Assembly (NCBI RefSeq): GCF_000515115.1
Contig: NZ_AZXF01000005.1
Span: 1-64,000 of the forward strand
Reading direction: 5' to 3'
Length of the DNA: 64,000 nt
DNA from: Nocardiopsis sp. CNT312
GTDB taxonomy: Bacteria > Actinomycetota > Actinomycetes > Streptosporangiales > Streptosporangiaceae
The notes beneath the pieces are model-generated. The model was given only the letters and a program-made list of their open reading frames with translations, was not told the origin of the DNA and did no database searches. Shown here piece after piece: positions 37,671-53,533 of the stretch (position 1 is its first letter; each line of letters begins with the position of its first letter). The position numbers and the translations under genes were made by a program.

Positions 37671-39875
37671 CTACAGGACGAACCAGAAGGCGACACAGAT
37701 CACGCTGATGAGGAGGCCCAGGGTCGCGAGCACCGTTCCCCCGGTAATGAAGCCCAAACCGTCCAAGCGACCTTCGGACCTGCGAATCCTCTGCTTGGCC
37801 TTGGGGCCGGTGACGAACAGAGCCACCGGACCGGTGGCCAGACCGACGAGGGGAAGCAGCGAGGCGGCGCCCAGCCAGAGGGTGATCAGCGCCCCCCGCT
37901 CGGTGTCGGCGAGGAAGTCGATGCTGTCGTAGCCCGGGTAGGCGTCCCCGGCCTCCCCGCCCAGGGGACGATCGTCGAACCCGGGGAAGTCGCCGGCGAT
38001 CGGGTCCCGGCGCCGTTTGGACCTGGCCCTGCGTGCCGACTGGCCGGCCGGCATCCCGTAGTCGGCGGGAGTGAACCCGTCGTCGTACTCCGGGTCCTCC
38101 TCCTGCTCGCCGGGTGCCTCGGTCTCCTCTTCGCCCGGAGCGACGGGGTCCTGGACGTAGGGCACGGGGGGCGCCAAGTCCGAGGGCACCCCGGGCACGA
38201 CGGCACCGCCGGAATAGGCGTCCTCCGGAAGACGCTCCTCCGGATCGAAGCGGTGCGCATCGGCGGTGAGCGGGTCCGGCCCGCCCTCGGCCCGGCCGTA
38301 GGACTCGCCACTGCGCCGGTCCCAGCGGTCCGGGTCTCCGTAGTCCTGGTGGGGGTCGTCAGAATACGGCTCGCCGTAGCCCTGGTCGTAGCGTTCGCCC
38401 CCCTCGTAGCCGGTTCCGAGGTACCCGTCCCCTTCCTCACGGGCGGGGTACAACGGAGCGTCGAAGGCCCGCTCACCGTCGGGCTCCGCCCGGTGGTCCG
38501 CGTAGGAGCCCTCGAAGCCCAGGGGGTCGACCTCGGACCCGGCCTCCCGTCCACCGTCCTGTTCCCGGGCCCTCGTCTGCATGTCGGCGAGCGCGGAGAG
38601 CGGGTCCTCGGACTCGGGGACCGCGGCGGAGAGTGCGGCGGTCTCCGGCCCGGAGGGCTCCGGTCCCCAGTCCTGGTACTGCGGTTCGGAGGGTGTGCTC
38701 TCGCGGCGCCTGCGTTCGGCCTCGCGCACCGCCTCCGGCAGGCGTTCATCGTCGCGGCCGAAGGCCCAGGTGTTACCGCTGCCCGTGCCGAGCGCTCCCT
38801 CGTCGAAACGTGTCGAGGCGGGTGAGGGGGTCCCGGAGAGTTCGTCGTCGTAGGTGTCCGCGTACGGGGCGGCCGTGTCCCGTGAGGGGGACCAGGAGGT
38901 ACCGGTGTCGTGGGAAGGGTCCCAGGAGGTACCGGTGTCCGGGGAAACGGCCTGGTCCGACCCTCCGTCGAACGCCCCCGGCTCCCGATAGGGCGCCGCG
39001 AGATCCGCCGACGCCTCCCAGGACCGGGACTCCTCCGGCTCCCACGAAGAGGACCCGGACTCCTCCGAGTCCTCCCAGGACGGCGCGGCCGAGCCCGACC
39101 GCGCCCCGCCCCAGACCGGAGCGTCCCCGGGCTCCTCCCACGACGGGGCGGCCGTGTCCCGTGAGGGGGACCAGGAGGTACCGGTGTCGTGGGAAGGGTC
39201 CCAGGAGGTACCGGTGTCCGGGGAAACGGCCTGGTCCGACCCTCCGTCGAACGCCCCCGGCTCCCGATAGGGCGCCGCGAGATCCGCCGACGCCTCCCAG
39301 GACCGGGACTCCTCCGGCTCCCACGAAGAGGACCCGGACTCCTCCGAGTCCTCCCAGGACGGCGCGGCCGAGCCCGACCGCGCCCCGCCCCAGACCGGAG
39401 CGTCCCCGGGCTCCTCCCACGACGGGGTTTCGAGACCGCCACCCGAGAAGGGGGAGGCGTCCTCCCGCGTCTCGGGCGGAAGGGGGACCTGGGCACTGGC
39501 CGCCACCCCGGGGTAGGCGGGTTCCTCCTCGGGTACGGGCTCCCCCGGGATCCGTGTCAGCGGCCGGTAGGCAGCGGCCCCCGCCCCCGGGTAGGAGATG
39601 GGGTCCTGGTTCAGCGGCGGAGAGGACGGATCCGGCGCGGCGTGCGGGGGCCGCGGTGGCCCGCCGAGCGCCTCCGGGTAGGGCTCCACCAGTGCCGGCC
39701 GGGACGTGCTCAGCCCCGAGTAGCCGCCGCTGTCGGGGAAGACCGTCTCGTCCGGGTCCTCGCCCTCCAGCGGATCCTGGTACTCCGACTGCGTGCGGTA
39801 GCGGTTCTCCGTCGGCTTGAACCACGAGTCGGTGCTGCCCGCCCCCGTGTTCCGGCCGCCCCCGTTTTCAGTCAC
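37671..39875 (-). CDS. Large disordered protein with two C-terminal membrane helices
   Basis: The 734-residue protein is acidic and low in complexity (Ser, Glu, Asp, Pro, Gly, Tyr) for its first 650 residues. Two exact 93-residue repeats sit at about 152-244 and 245-337, rich in SWE and TGTSW motifs. A basic patch (ARRARSKRRRDP) precedes two hydrophobic segments at about 662-688 and 712-734, a DUF4190-like arrangement. The bulk should be cytoplasmic, with the C-terminus as anchor. The start is GTG. It sits alone between the rpoC terminator and the str promoter. No function can be assigned. Confidence 0.7.
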   Translation of the reverse strand: MTENGGGRNTGAGSTDSWFKPTENRYRTQSEYQDPLEGEDPDETVFPDSGGYSGLSTSRPALVEPYPEALGGPPRPPHAAPDPSSPPLNQDPISYPGAGAAAYRPLTRIPGEPVPEEEPAYPGVAASAQVPLPPETREDASPFSGGGLETPSWEEPGDAPVWGGARSGSAAPSWEDSEESGSSSWEPEESRSWEASADLAAPYREPGAFDGGSDQAVSPDTGTSWDPSHDTGTSWSPSRDTAAPSWEEPGDAPVWGGARSGSAAPSWEDSEESGSSSWEPEESRSWEASADLAAPYREPGAFDGGSDQAVSPDTGTSWDPSHDTGTSWSPSRDTAAPYADTYDDELSGTPSPASTRFDEGALGTGSGNTWAFGRDDERLPEAVREAERRRRESTPSEPQYQDWGPEPSGPETAALSAAVPESEDPLSALADMQTRAREQDGGREAGSEVDPLGFEGSYADHRAEPDGERAFDAPLYPAREEGDGYLGTGYEGGERYDQGYGEPYSDDPHQDYGDPDRWDRRSGESYGRAEGGPDPLTADAHRFDPEERLPEDAYSGGAVVPGVPSDLAPPVPYVQDPVAPGEEETEAPGEQEEDPEYDDGFTPADYGMPAGQSARRARSKRRRDPIAGDFPGFDDRPLGGEAGDAYPGYDSIDFLADTERGALITLWLGAASLLPLVGLATGPVALFVTGPKAKQRIRRSEGRLDGLGFITGGTVLATLGLLISVICVAFWFVL
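38864..39427 (-). repeat. Perfect 279-bp tandem duplication inside a coding region
   Basis: Bases 38864-39142 are repeated without a visible mismatch at 39143-39421, with six further matching bases to 39427. The unit is 93 codons, so the frame is kept. Complete identity implies a recent duplication or concerted evolution; an assembly artefact is possible. Confidence 0.92.
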
Positions 39876-39955
39876 TGTGTGCCTGCTCTCCAGACAGCGC
39901 CGTAGCGCTCGTTCCCCGTCCGCACCGCCCTGTGCGGATAGCGATAACGCCGAAC

Positions 39956-39997
39956 GGCGGCGCCACCACCCCGGTGGGGAGGTGGTGGAGCGCCGCC
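39956..39997 (-). terminator. Terminator after rpoC
   Basis: GGCGGCG-CCACCACC (39956-39970) pairs with GGTGGTGG-GCGCCGCC (39981-39997) through two short bulges. It lies 14 bases past the rpoC stop and closes the rpoBC operon. Confidence 0.65.
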
Positions 39998-40010
39998 GCG
40001 GACACCGCCG

Positions 40011-43889
<3,879 letters not shown>

Positions 43890-43923
43890 TTAATTCGTCC
43901 CCTGCTCTCGAAGGATGCGGAAG

Positions 43924-47391
<3,468 letters not shown>

Positions 47392-47578
47392 CAGGGGTCC
47401 TTCCGAAGGCTTGTGGCGGTTGATGCGCGCACGCCAGACGATCCATCACGGGAAGGACCGCCGCAACACTGTTGAGACGGTCGCATCGAGCGGGAGCGGG
47501 CTACCGTGTCCAGACGAAAATCAGATGACGGAAGCCGTACACCGACACAGGGATCACCAAAGGGCAGCGCAAAAGGTC

Positions 47579-47607
47579 AGTGTAGCCGAACACCACACTG
47601 CTGTCCA
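47579..47607 (-). promoter_or_regulatory. Candidate promoter for rpoBC
   Basis: On the minus strand TGGACA (47607-47602) and TACACT (47584-47579) are 17 bp apart. A second pair, TTGACG (47681-47676) and GATCCT (47658-47653), also with 17 bp, is weaker at -10. Either could drive rpoBC separately from rplJL. The rest of 47392-47935 has no gene. Confidence 0.4.
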
Positions 47608-47935
47608 CTCACGGTCCCTTGCGGTCCCTTGGGCGCCACTCACGACACCCGAAGGATCACCCCTGACGGCCGATCCGTCAAGCCCGTGGACCACGGTTGA
47701 CCATGGACGAACCGCGCTGCCCGCCCTGCGCCCCAAGGGGGTCGGAGCCTTCGGACATCCGAGAGGATTCCCTCCGCCGGGCCGGGTAAACACTCCGCCC
47801 CGACCGCGTCAAGATTCCCAGGACGGGAGATTACCCTGCCGAAGGGACACTTCGCACTCCCGCGACCGCCCCAGCTTCGCACACGACGGTGCCGTCGCCC
47901 GGCAGACACGGCCCGACCGCAGGACATACGAGAAC

Positions 47936-47971
47936 GCGGCCGCCCCTTTCTGGAGAAAGGGACGGCCGCGT
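47936..47971 (-). terminator. Terminator or attenuator after rplL
   Basis: CGCGGCCGCCCCTTTC pairs with GAAAGGGACGGCCGCG with a single mismatch around a GGA-type loop. It lies 37 bases after the rplL stop. In many bacteria this site is an attenuator that partly separates rplJL from rpoBC. Confidence 0.7.
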
Positions 47972-48008
47972 CGAGCAGACCAGCGGACCCGTCGGGCCCG
48001 CTCAGGAC

Positions 48009-48398
48009 CTACTTGAGGGTGACCTTGGCACCGGCGCCCTCGAGGGCTTCCTTGGCCTTCTCGGCGGCCTCCTTGTTGACGCCCTCCATGAGCGGCTTGG
48101 GAGCGTTGTCGACGAGGTCCTTGGCCTCCTTGAGGCCCAGGCTGGTGAGGCTGCGGACCTCCTTGATGACCTGGATCTTCTTGTCGCCGGCACCCTCGAG
48201 GATGACGTCGAACTCGTCCTTCTCGGGCTCGGCCTCGGCGGCGGCACCGCCACCGCCGGGGCCGGCGGCGACGACGGCGGCCGGGGCGGCGGCCTCGACG
48301 TCGAACTTCTCCTCGAACTGCTTCACGAACTCGGAGAGCTCAAGGAGGGTCATCTCCTCGAACGCGGCAAGCAGGTCCTCGGTGCTGAGCTTCGCCAT
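48009..48398 (-). CDS. rplL: 50S ribosomal protein L7/L12
   Basis: L7/L12 forms the mobile stalk that recruits translational GTPases. The 129-residue protein has an N-terminal dimerisation helix ([20 protein letters not shown]) and an alanine/glycine hinge at about 36-55. The C-terminal GTPase-contact domain has [20 protein letters not shown]. It lies 96 bp after rplJ. Confidence 0.98.
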   Translation of the reverse strand: MAKLSTEDLLAAFEEMTLLELSEFVKQFEEKFDVEAAAPAAVVAAGPGGGGAAAEAEPEKDEFDVILEGAGDKKIQVIKEVRSLTSLGLKEAKDLVDNAPKPLMEGVNKEAAEKAKEALEGAGAKVTLK

Positions 48399-48494
48399 GG
48401 TGCGATCTCTCTTTCTCTACTGACACGCGTGCCCGGGGCACCGCGTGCGAGGCGTGTGGCGGGAGCCGACGGCCCCCACCGGGGTTCGGGGTGT

Positions 48495-49022
48495 CTAGGC
48501 GGCTTCCTCTTCGCGCTTGTCCGCAAGAGCCTGCGCCAGGCGCACGGTCTTGAGCGGAAGCGCCTGGAAGACGGCGGCGGCCTGGCCCTGCTTGGCCTTG
48601 AGCGCACCGGCCATCTTCGAGAGAAGCACCTCGCGGGACTCCAGGTCGGCCAGCTTGGTGACGTCCTCGGCGGACATCGACTTGCCGTCGATGACAGCGC
48701 CCTTGATCACCAGGGGCTCGTTCGCCTTCGCGAAGTCACGCAGACCCTTGGCGGCCTCGACCACGTCGCCGTGGACGAAGGCGATGGCGGAGGGGCCCTG
48801 GAGGAGGTTCTTGATCTCCTCGTCGAGGCCCGCCTCGTCCACCGCGATCTTGGTCAGCGTGTTCTTGACGATGCGAAAACGCGCACTCTGGCCGAGGGCG
48901 CGGCGGAGCTCGTTGAGCCCGGCCACGCTGAGTCCCCGGTATTCGGTCAGCACGGCGCCGTTGGACTCACGGAACTCCTCCGTGAGCTCGGCGACCGCGG
49001 CTGCCTTGTCCGGCCTCGCCAT
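48495..49022 (-). CDS. rplJ: 50S ribosomal protein L10
   Basis: L10 anchors the L7/L12 dimers to 23S rRNA. Its 175 residues include ARPDKAAAVAELTEEFRESN and VLTEYRGLSVAGLNELRRAL. The C-terminal helix that holds L12 is KREEEAA-ended. It begins after a leader of at least 200 nt, where autogenous control by L10 is expected. Confidence 0.97.
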   Translation of the reverse strand: MARPDKAAAVAELTEEFRESNGAVLTEYRGLSVAGLNELRRALGQSARFRIVKNTLTKIAVDEAGLDEEIKNLLQGPSAIAFVHGDVVEAAKGLRDFAKANEPLVIKGAVIDGKSMSAEDVTKLADLESREVLLSKMAGALKAKQGQAAAVFQALPLKTVRLAQALADKREEEAA

Positions 49023-49258
49023 GGGACTCCTTCCAACAGTGAACGCTGGTTGGTCCCCAAGGACCCGCGCGAGCGGGCGTCAGCACGAGAAAGGCCCCGA
49101 GCGCCAGGCGCACGGGGCACGACCGCGTCCGCGGGGCGCGGGAACGCGCACCCGGAACGGGAAAGCTCTGAGTGACACCTGCGCGGGCGCCCACCTGGTG
49201 GGTCCTTAGGTCACCCGTCGGGGTGACGACCAGCGGTCTTCGGCAAGTCCCCATCGTA
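49023..49258 (-). promoter_or_regulatory. rplJ leader, probable L10 autoregulatory region
   Basis: The 236 bases before rplJ have several GC-rich short stems and no open frame. TACGAT (49258-49253, minus strand) is a good -10 hexamer, but no -35 is evident. By analogy with other bacteria the transcript should bind the L10-L12 complex; I did not verify the RNA fold. From 49259 to 49379 there is only the upstream region of the lipoprotein pseudogene. Confidence 0.35.
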
Positions 49259-49379
49259 CCGGACCCGGAGGGGTGCTCGTGATGACTTGCGGGGCCCGTG
49301 CCACCGGCACCACGAAACCTTCCCGAACCCCCGCCGTCGAACGGGTCAACCCGCTCCCCCGGCTGAAGAAGGCACGCAC

Positions 49380-50211
49380 ATGAAGACCGGTACACCGGAC
49401 GCGCTCAGCGCCGGTGCCCTCGCTCCGCCCCTCACCGCCTACGGCGGCAGCGAACCGGAAGGCACAACCGCCTCCGAAGGCTCCTCACAAGGCTCCGGGG
49501 CCACCAGCGTCCTCGGCCTCGTCGACGGGTGGGCCGCCAGCACAGCGGAGCTCACCGACCGCACCGTCGAGGCCGACATCGTCCTGACCGGGCCGGAGGC
49601 GGTCAAGATCTCCATCACCATGGAGGTCATGGACGACCCGGGGGCGGTCCGGACGTCCACGTACATGCCTTTCATGGCCGAGACGGTGCGGGGCATGGCC
49701 GAACTCCAAGGGCAGGACGTCGAGGGCCTGCCCCCTGAGGAACCCGGCACCACGACCGTGACCACCCTCCCCGACGGTACGACGTTCCCCTCCGACCACA
49801 CCGGGCTCCGGGGCGCGGACACCCCGTGGGTCCGGGACGGGTCCGGCACCCGGGTGGAGATCTCGGACCAGAATTTCGACCGCGAGGACCTGGGCTCCCC
49901 GTACTCCGCGCTCACCGGCATCGACCCCTTCGAGGAAACGGGGACCGCGGAGGTCGCGGCGTCCCGGCCCCCGGGTCGAGGGCACGCTGACCGCCGAGCA
50001 GTACACGGCCCTGCCCCCGGAACAGCAGGAGATCTTCGGCTCGATGAACGGTTCCGGTGGCGTCAGGGAGGTGTCGGTGTGGATCAGCGACGACGGCTTC
50101 CCCATGCGCGTCGACTACGGCAGCGGCCAGGACATGACCTCCCTGGCCTCCTCGAACCTGGACGAGACCTCCTTCGAGGTCCCCTCCGAAGGCGACATCC
50201 TCGACCTCTAG
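49380..50211 (+). pseudogene. Frameshifted lipoprotein gene with degraded lipobox
   Basis: A GAAGG site precedes an ATG at 49380. The N-terminus MKTGTPDALSAGALAPPLTA-YGGS looks like a lipoprotein signal whose lipobox Cys has become Tyr (LTAYGG for LTACGG) and whose hydrophobic core is weakened by prolines. The first frame continues to about 49960 (GTAEVAA). The natural continuation (VEGTLTAEQYTALPPEQQEI to EGDILDL, stop at 50209-50211) is in the next frame. The shift falls near the C-run at 49968-49972. The family resembles actinobacterial LppX/LprG-like or similar surface lipoproteins, not firmly identified. It is plus-strand DNA placed inside the minus-strand r-protein cluster. Confidence 0.65.
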
Positions 50212-50241
50212 GCGTCGGCCCGCACAGGCACGGTGAACGAA

Positions 50242-50277
50242 GGCGGCCCCCGGATCCCTGTGGATCCGGGGGCCGCC
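50242..50277. terminator. Bidirectional terminator between the lipoprotein remnant and rplA
   Basis: GGCGGCCCCCGGATCC (50242-50257) is followed after four bases by its exact complement (50262-50277). It lies 18 bases before the minus-strand rplA stop and 31 after the plus-strand remnant. Confidence 0.75.
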
Positions 50278-50294
50278 GCGCGTCTGCGTGAAGG

Positions 50295-50972
50295 CTAGGC
50301 GTCGAGCGGGATGCTCGGGCCCATGGTCGTGGTGACCACGGCCTTCTTGATGTAGCGGCCCTTGGCGGCGGACGGCTTGAGGCGGTTCACCTCGTCGATC
50401 GCGGCCTGGTAGTTCTCCACCAGCTTGGCGTCGTCGAAGGAGACCTTGCCGATGATGAAGTGCAGGTTCCCGTGGCGGTCCACGCGGAACTCGATCTTGC
50501 CGCCCTTGATGTCGGTCACGGCCTTGGCCACGTCCGGGGTGACGGTGCCCGTCTTGGGGTTGGGCATGAGGCCGCGCGGACCGAGCACGCGGCCCAGACG
50601 GCCGACCTTGCCCATGAGGTCCGGGGTGGCCACGACGGCGTCGAAGTCCAGGAAGCCGTTCTGGATCTCCTGGACGAGGTCGTCGTCGCCGACGTAGTCG
50701 GCGCCGGCGGCGCGAGCCTGCTCCGCACGCTCACCGGTCGCGAAGACCAGGACCCGAGCGGTCTTGCCGGTGCCGTTGGGCAGGTTCACGGTGCCGCGGA
50801 CCATCTGGTCGGCCTTGCGCGGGTCGACACCCAGGCGCAGGGCGACCTCGACGGTGGCGTCGAACTTGACGCGGGTGGTCTCCTTGGCCAGCTTCACGGC
50901 CTCGACGGGCCCGTAGAGCCGGTCGCGGTCCACCAGCTCGGCGGCTTTGCGGTGGTTCTTGCTGCGCTTCAC
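50295..50972 (-). CDS. rplA: 50S ribosomal protein L1
   Basis: L1 forms the mobile stalk at the E site and is the classical autogenous repressor of the L11 operon. The 225-residue protein has [20 protein letters not shown] and [19 protein letters not shown], the family signature. The GTG follows GAGGAG. It lies 109 bp after rplK, cotranscribed. Confidence 0.98.
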   Translation of the reverse strand: MKRSKNHRKAAELVDRDRLYGPVEAVKLAKETTRVKFDATVEVALRLGVDPRKADQMVRGTVNLPNGTGKTARVLVFATGERAEQARAAGADYVGDDDLVQEIQNGFLDFDAVVATPDLMGKVGRLGRVLGPRGLMPNPKTGTVTPDVAKAVTDIKGGKIEFRVDRHGNLHFIIGKVSFDDAKLVENYQAAIDEVNRLKPSAAKGRYIKKAVVTTTMGPSIPLDA

Positions 50973-51081
50973 GCTGTTCTCCTCAGGAACGTGTGGTATC
51001 CGGGCCAGCGCATGGCCCTGCCACGGTGGGTTCTCGTCGTCGTCCCGCCATCCGGGTCCGGGACCCGGCGGGGCGCGAGGG

Positions 51082-51510
51082 CTACTTGACCTCGATGCCC
51101 ATCGAGCGGGCGGTGCCGGCCACGATCTTGGCGGCGGCCTCGACGTCGTCGGTGTTGAGGTCGGGCAGCTTGGTCTGCGCGATCTCGCGGCACTGCTCGG
51201 CGGTGATCGAACCGGCGGTGCTGCGGCCCGGGTCGGTGGCGGCCTTGTCCAGGCCCGCGGCCTTGAGGATCAGCTTCGGCGCCGGGGGCGTCTTGGTGAC
51301 GAAGCTGAAGGAGCGGTCCTCGTAGATGGAGATCTCTACGGGGATGACGTTGCCGCGCTGGGCCTCCGTGGCAGCGTTGTACTGCTTGCAGAAGTCCATG
51401 ATGTTGACGCCGTGCGGACCGAGGGCGGTACCGACGGGCGGCGCCGGGGTGGCCTGACCGGCGGGAAGCTGCACCTTGACGAGTGCGGCCAGTTTCTTCT
51501 TCGGAGGCAT
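51082..51510 (-). CDS. rplK: 50S ribosomal protein L11
   Basis: L11 forms the GTPase-associated centre and binds thiostrepton with 23S rRNA. Its 142 residues include [20 protein letters not shown], the proline-rich linker [11 protein letters not shown], and a C-terminal domain ending RSMGIEVK. No obvious drug-resistance change is seen. An AAAGGA site precedes the ATG. Confidence 0.98.
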   Translation of the reverse strand: MPPKKKLAALVKVQLPAGQATPAPPVGTALGPHGVNIMDFCKQYNAATEAQRGNVIPVEISIYEDRSFSFVTKTPPAPKLILKAAGLDKAATDPGRSTAGSITAEQCREIAQTKLPDLNTDDVEAAAKIVAGTARSMGIEVK

Positions 51511-51684
51511 ATCGGGTCCTTTGCCTGATGTGCGATGTGTGCTGGTCCCTCACCTCCCGGTGGAGCCGGGGACGGTCGTGGACCGCCGGGCGCCGTCGCC
51601 GGGGAGGAGCGTGCCGCAGCCGCGACCGCGGGGCCCACCGGGACCGGGCGGGCCGGAGCGCCCCGCCGTGGGCGGAGCACACGA

Positions 51685-51712
51685 GACGGGTCCGCCCGGG
51701 GGCGGACCCGTC
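51685..51712 (-). terminator. Terminator after nusG
   Basis: GACGGGTCCGCCC (51685-51697) and its complement (51700-51712) form a stem with almost no loop. It lies 35 bases after the nusG stop and separates secE-nusG from rplKA. Confidence 0.65.
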
Positions 51713-51746
51713 AAGTCTACGCCGATCGGGCCGCGGCCCGAACGCG

Positions 51747-52544
51747 TCAGATCTTGGCGACCTGGTTGAACGAGAGCTCGACCGGGGTCTCACGACCGAA
51801 GATCGACACGAGCACCTTGAGCTTGTGCGTCTCCGGGTTGATCTCGCTGACCGTCGCGGGCAGGGTCGCGAACGGCCCCTCCATGACGGTGACGGACTCG
51901 CCGACCTCGTAGGCGACGTCGGAGCGGCCCGCGCCGCCCGCGGCGGCCTTGGCCTGCTGCGCCTGCTCCGGCTCCTCCTCCTGCTCGGGCGCCAGGAGCT
52001 TGGCGACCTCGGTGAGGCTGAGCGGGGCGGGCTTGTTGGACAGGCCCACGAAACCGGTCACCCCGGGGGTGTTGCGGATCGCCGACCACGACTCGTCGGT
52101 GAGGTCCATGCGGACGAGCACGTAGCCGGGCAGGACCTTCTCCACGACCTGCTGGCGTTTGCCGCTCTTGACCTCGGTGACCTCGTGTTCGGGCACCTCG
52201 ACCTGGAAGATGTAGTCCTCCATGTTGAGGGACTGGGTGCGGCTCTCCACGTTGGCCTTCACGCGCTTCTCGTAGCCCGCGTAGGTGTGCACCACGTACC
52301 AGTCGCCCGGCAGCAGGACGAGTTCGCTTCTGAACTCCTCGACGGGGTCGAGCTTGGGCTCATCCGCCTCGGCGGCTGCGCCGTTGGCCTCCGCCTCGTC
52401 GGCGTCCTCCCGGTCTGCTTCGGTGTCGGCCCGGTCGACCGTGTCCGCCGACCGCTCGTCCTCGGGGCCGGTCTCTTCCGCCGACGACTGATGACCCGGC
52501 TCCTCTTCGGGGAAGTCGTCAGAGGTCAGTGGGGACTCGGACAC
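51747..52544 (-). CDS. nusG: Transcription termination/antitermination factor NusG
   Basis: NusG binds RNA polymerase and couples it to the ribosome or Rho. The GTG at 52544 gives 265 residues. The first 80 or so are an acidic, alanine-rich disordered segment, typical of actinobacteria. The NGN domain starts near [18 protein letters not shown] and the KOW domain ends [19 protein letters not shown]. It is 272 bp from secE, a gap that contains the CTAG-type repeat at 52709-52820. Confidence 0.96.
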   Translation of the reverse strand: MSESPLTSDDFPEEEPGHQSSAEETGPEDERSADTVDRADTEADREDADEAEANGAAAEADEPKLDPVEEFRSELVLLPGDWYVVHTYAGYEKRVKANVESRTQSLNMEDYIFQVEVPEHEVTEVKSGKRQQVVEKVLPGYVLVRMDLTDESWSAIRNTPGVTGFVGLSNKPAPLSLTEVAKLLAPEQEEEPEQAQQAKAAAGGAGRSDVAYEVGESVTVMEGPFATLPATVSEINPETHKLKVLVSIFGRETPVELSFNQVAKI

Positions 52545-52708
52545 GGCTGCTCTTTCTCTCGTCGGATGCGCTGCGGACGGGCCGACGCGCACCGGTCAGC
52601 GGCCGACGTCGAACCCGGTCCTGCCAGCTTAAGGTCTGTCGGTTCGGGATGGGACCAGGCAGCAGACACCGGGACGGCACGGCGCCCGCGCCGTGCCCCC
52701 GCCATGGT

Positions 52709-52820
52709 TTAAGGCCTGTCCTTGGACGTGGTGCTTACCTCAGGGGGTGTGCCGAAGGTTCCCTTTCCCCGGGCGTCCGAGCACGAACCGAAGCGGAGGT
52801 TCAAAGAAAACACCGTCTAG
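52709..52820 (-). repeat. Second copy of the CTAG-type repeat, abutting the secE stop
   Basis: This 112-bp stretch shares GTGCCGAAGGT-CCC and GGTTCAAA-GAA-ACAC segments, in the same order and orientation, with 11483-11722. Its left end (AAGGCCTGTCCTTGGAC) resembles the left end of that copy. As there, the right end CTAG contains the stop of the adjacent minus-strand gene (secE). It separates secE from nusG. Confidence 0.5.
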
Positions 52821-53158
52821 TCGCCGCGGCTCCGCATGAAGGCGCCCGCACCGATGAGAACGGCCATGACACCGGTGGCGATGCTGGTCCACAGACCCAG
52901 CCCCCGGAACTCGCCCTCGGGGCTGAACCCGGAGTAGAGCCAGGTGATGAGCTCGGCGAAGACGAAGTCGGCGAGGGAGACGTAGCTCAGGACCAGGACC
53001 ACGAACACCAGCACGACGATGGTGTAGGTGATCAGCTCGCGCCGCGTGGGCCAGCGAACCTTGCGCAGCTCCTCGGCGACCTGCTTGGTGAAGTTCCAAG
53101 GGTTGTTGCGACGCTGGGGCTCCTTGCCCGACTTGGCGTCGGCGTCAGTCTGGGTCAC
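52817..53158 (-). CDS. secE: Preprotein translocase subunit SecE
   Basis: SecE clamps the SecY channel. The conserved amphipathic part and helix are [17 protein letters not shown] followed by a hydrophobic stretch (about 47-70). A second hydrophobic segment near 88-107 ([16 protein letters not shown]) makes this 113-residue protein longer than the minimal single-helix SecE. The GTG start follows AAGGA. tRNA-Trp lies just upstream, as in many actinobacteria. Confidence 0.93.
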   Translation of the reverse strand: MTQTDADAKSGKEPQRRNNPWNFTKQVAEELRKVRWPTRRELITYTIVVLVFVVLVLSYVSLADFVFAELITWLYSGFSPEGEFRGLGLWTSIATGVMAVLIGAGAFMRSRGD

Positions 53159-53205
53159 CTGGGGTCCTTAGGGTCGCGGGCCATGGAACATCCCCGTAAA
53201 CTCCC

Positions 53206-53239
53206 GCACGGTGTGCCGACCCGGGTCGGCACACCGTGC
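53206..53239 (-). terminator. Perfect 34-bp palindrome after tRNA-Trp
   Basis: GCACGGTGTGCCGACCC is followed directly by its complement, giving a 17-bp stem without spacer (four-base effective loop). It lies 5 bases past the tRNA-Trp 3' end and ahead of secE. Confidence 0.7.
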
Positions 53240-53244
53240 GCTTG

Positions 53245-53317
53245 CAGGGCAGGAGGGACTCGAACCCCCAACCGCCGGTTTTGGAGACCGGTGCTCTGCC
53301 AATTGAGCCACTGCCCT
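53245..53317 (-). tRNA. tRNA-Trp (CCA anticodon)
   Basis: The 73-nt sequence folds as a cloverleaf with acceptor stem AGGGCAG/CTGCCCT and D-arm GCTCAATTGGCAGAGC. The anticodon arm CCGGT-CTCCAAA-ACCGG has anticodon CCA, and the T-arm is GGGGG-TTCGAGT-CCCTC. The discriminator is G, as expected for Trp, and the 3' CCA is not encoded (GCAA follows). Confidence 0.95.
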
Positions 53318-53533
53318 CGACGGAAACTGCGTTTCCACCATAGCCGGTCGACCGCGGCTACGCACACCATCACGGCCCGCGATGCCGTGAACCGGCTCGA
53401 CGCGAACGAGTGTATGCGCACGGCCCGCCGCGGACAAACCCGCCCCTCCCCCCAGCGCACGGCCGCAGCGCACCACTGCGGCCTGCTACCCTCCCGCCAC
53501 CACCGGGGGCGTGCACGTGACACCATAGGGCCC

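Noticed and set aside
38864-39427. CRISPR-like or satellite array
   Set aside because: Only two long, directly adjacent coding copies with no spacers; it is an in-frame duplication.
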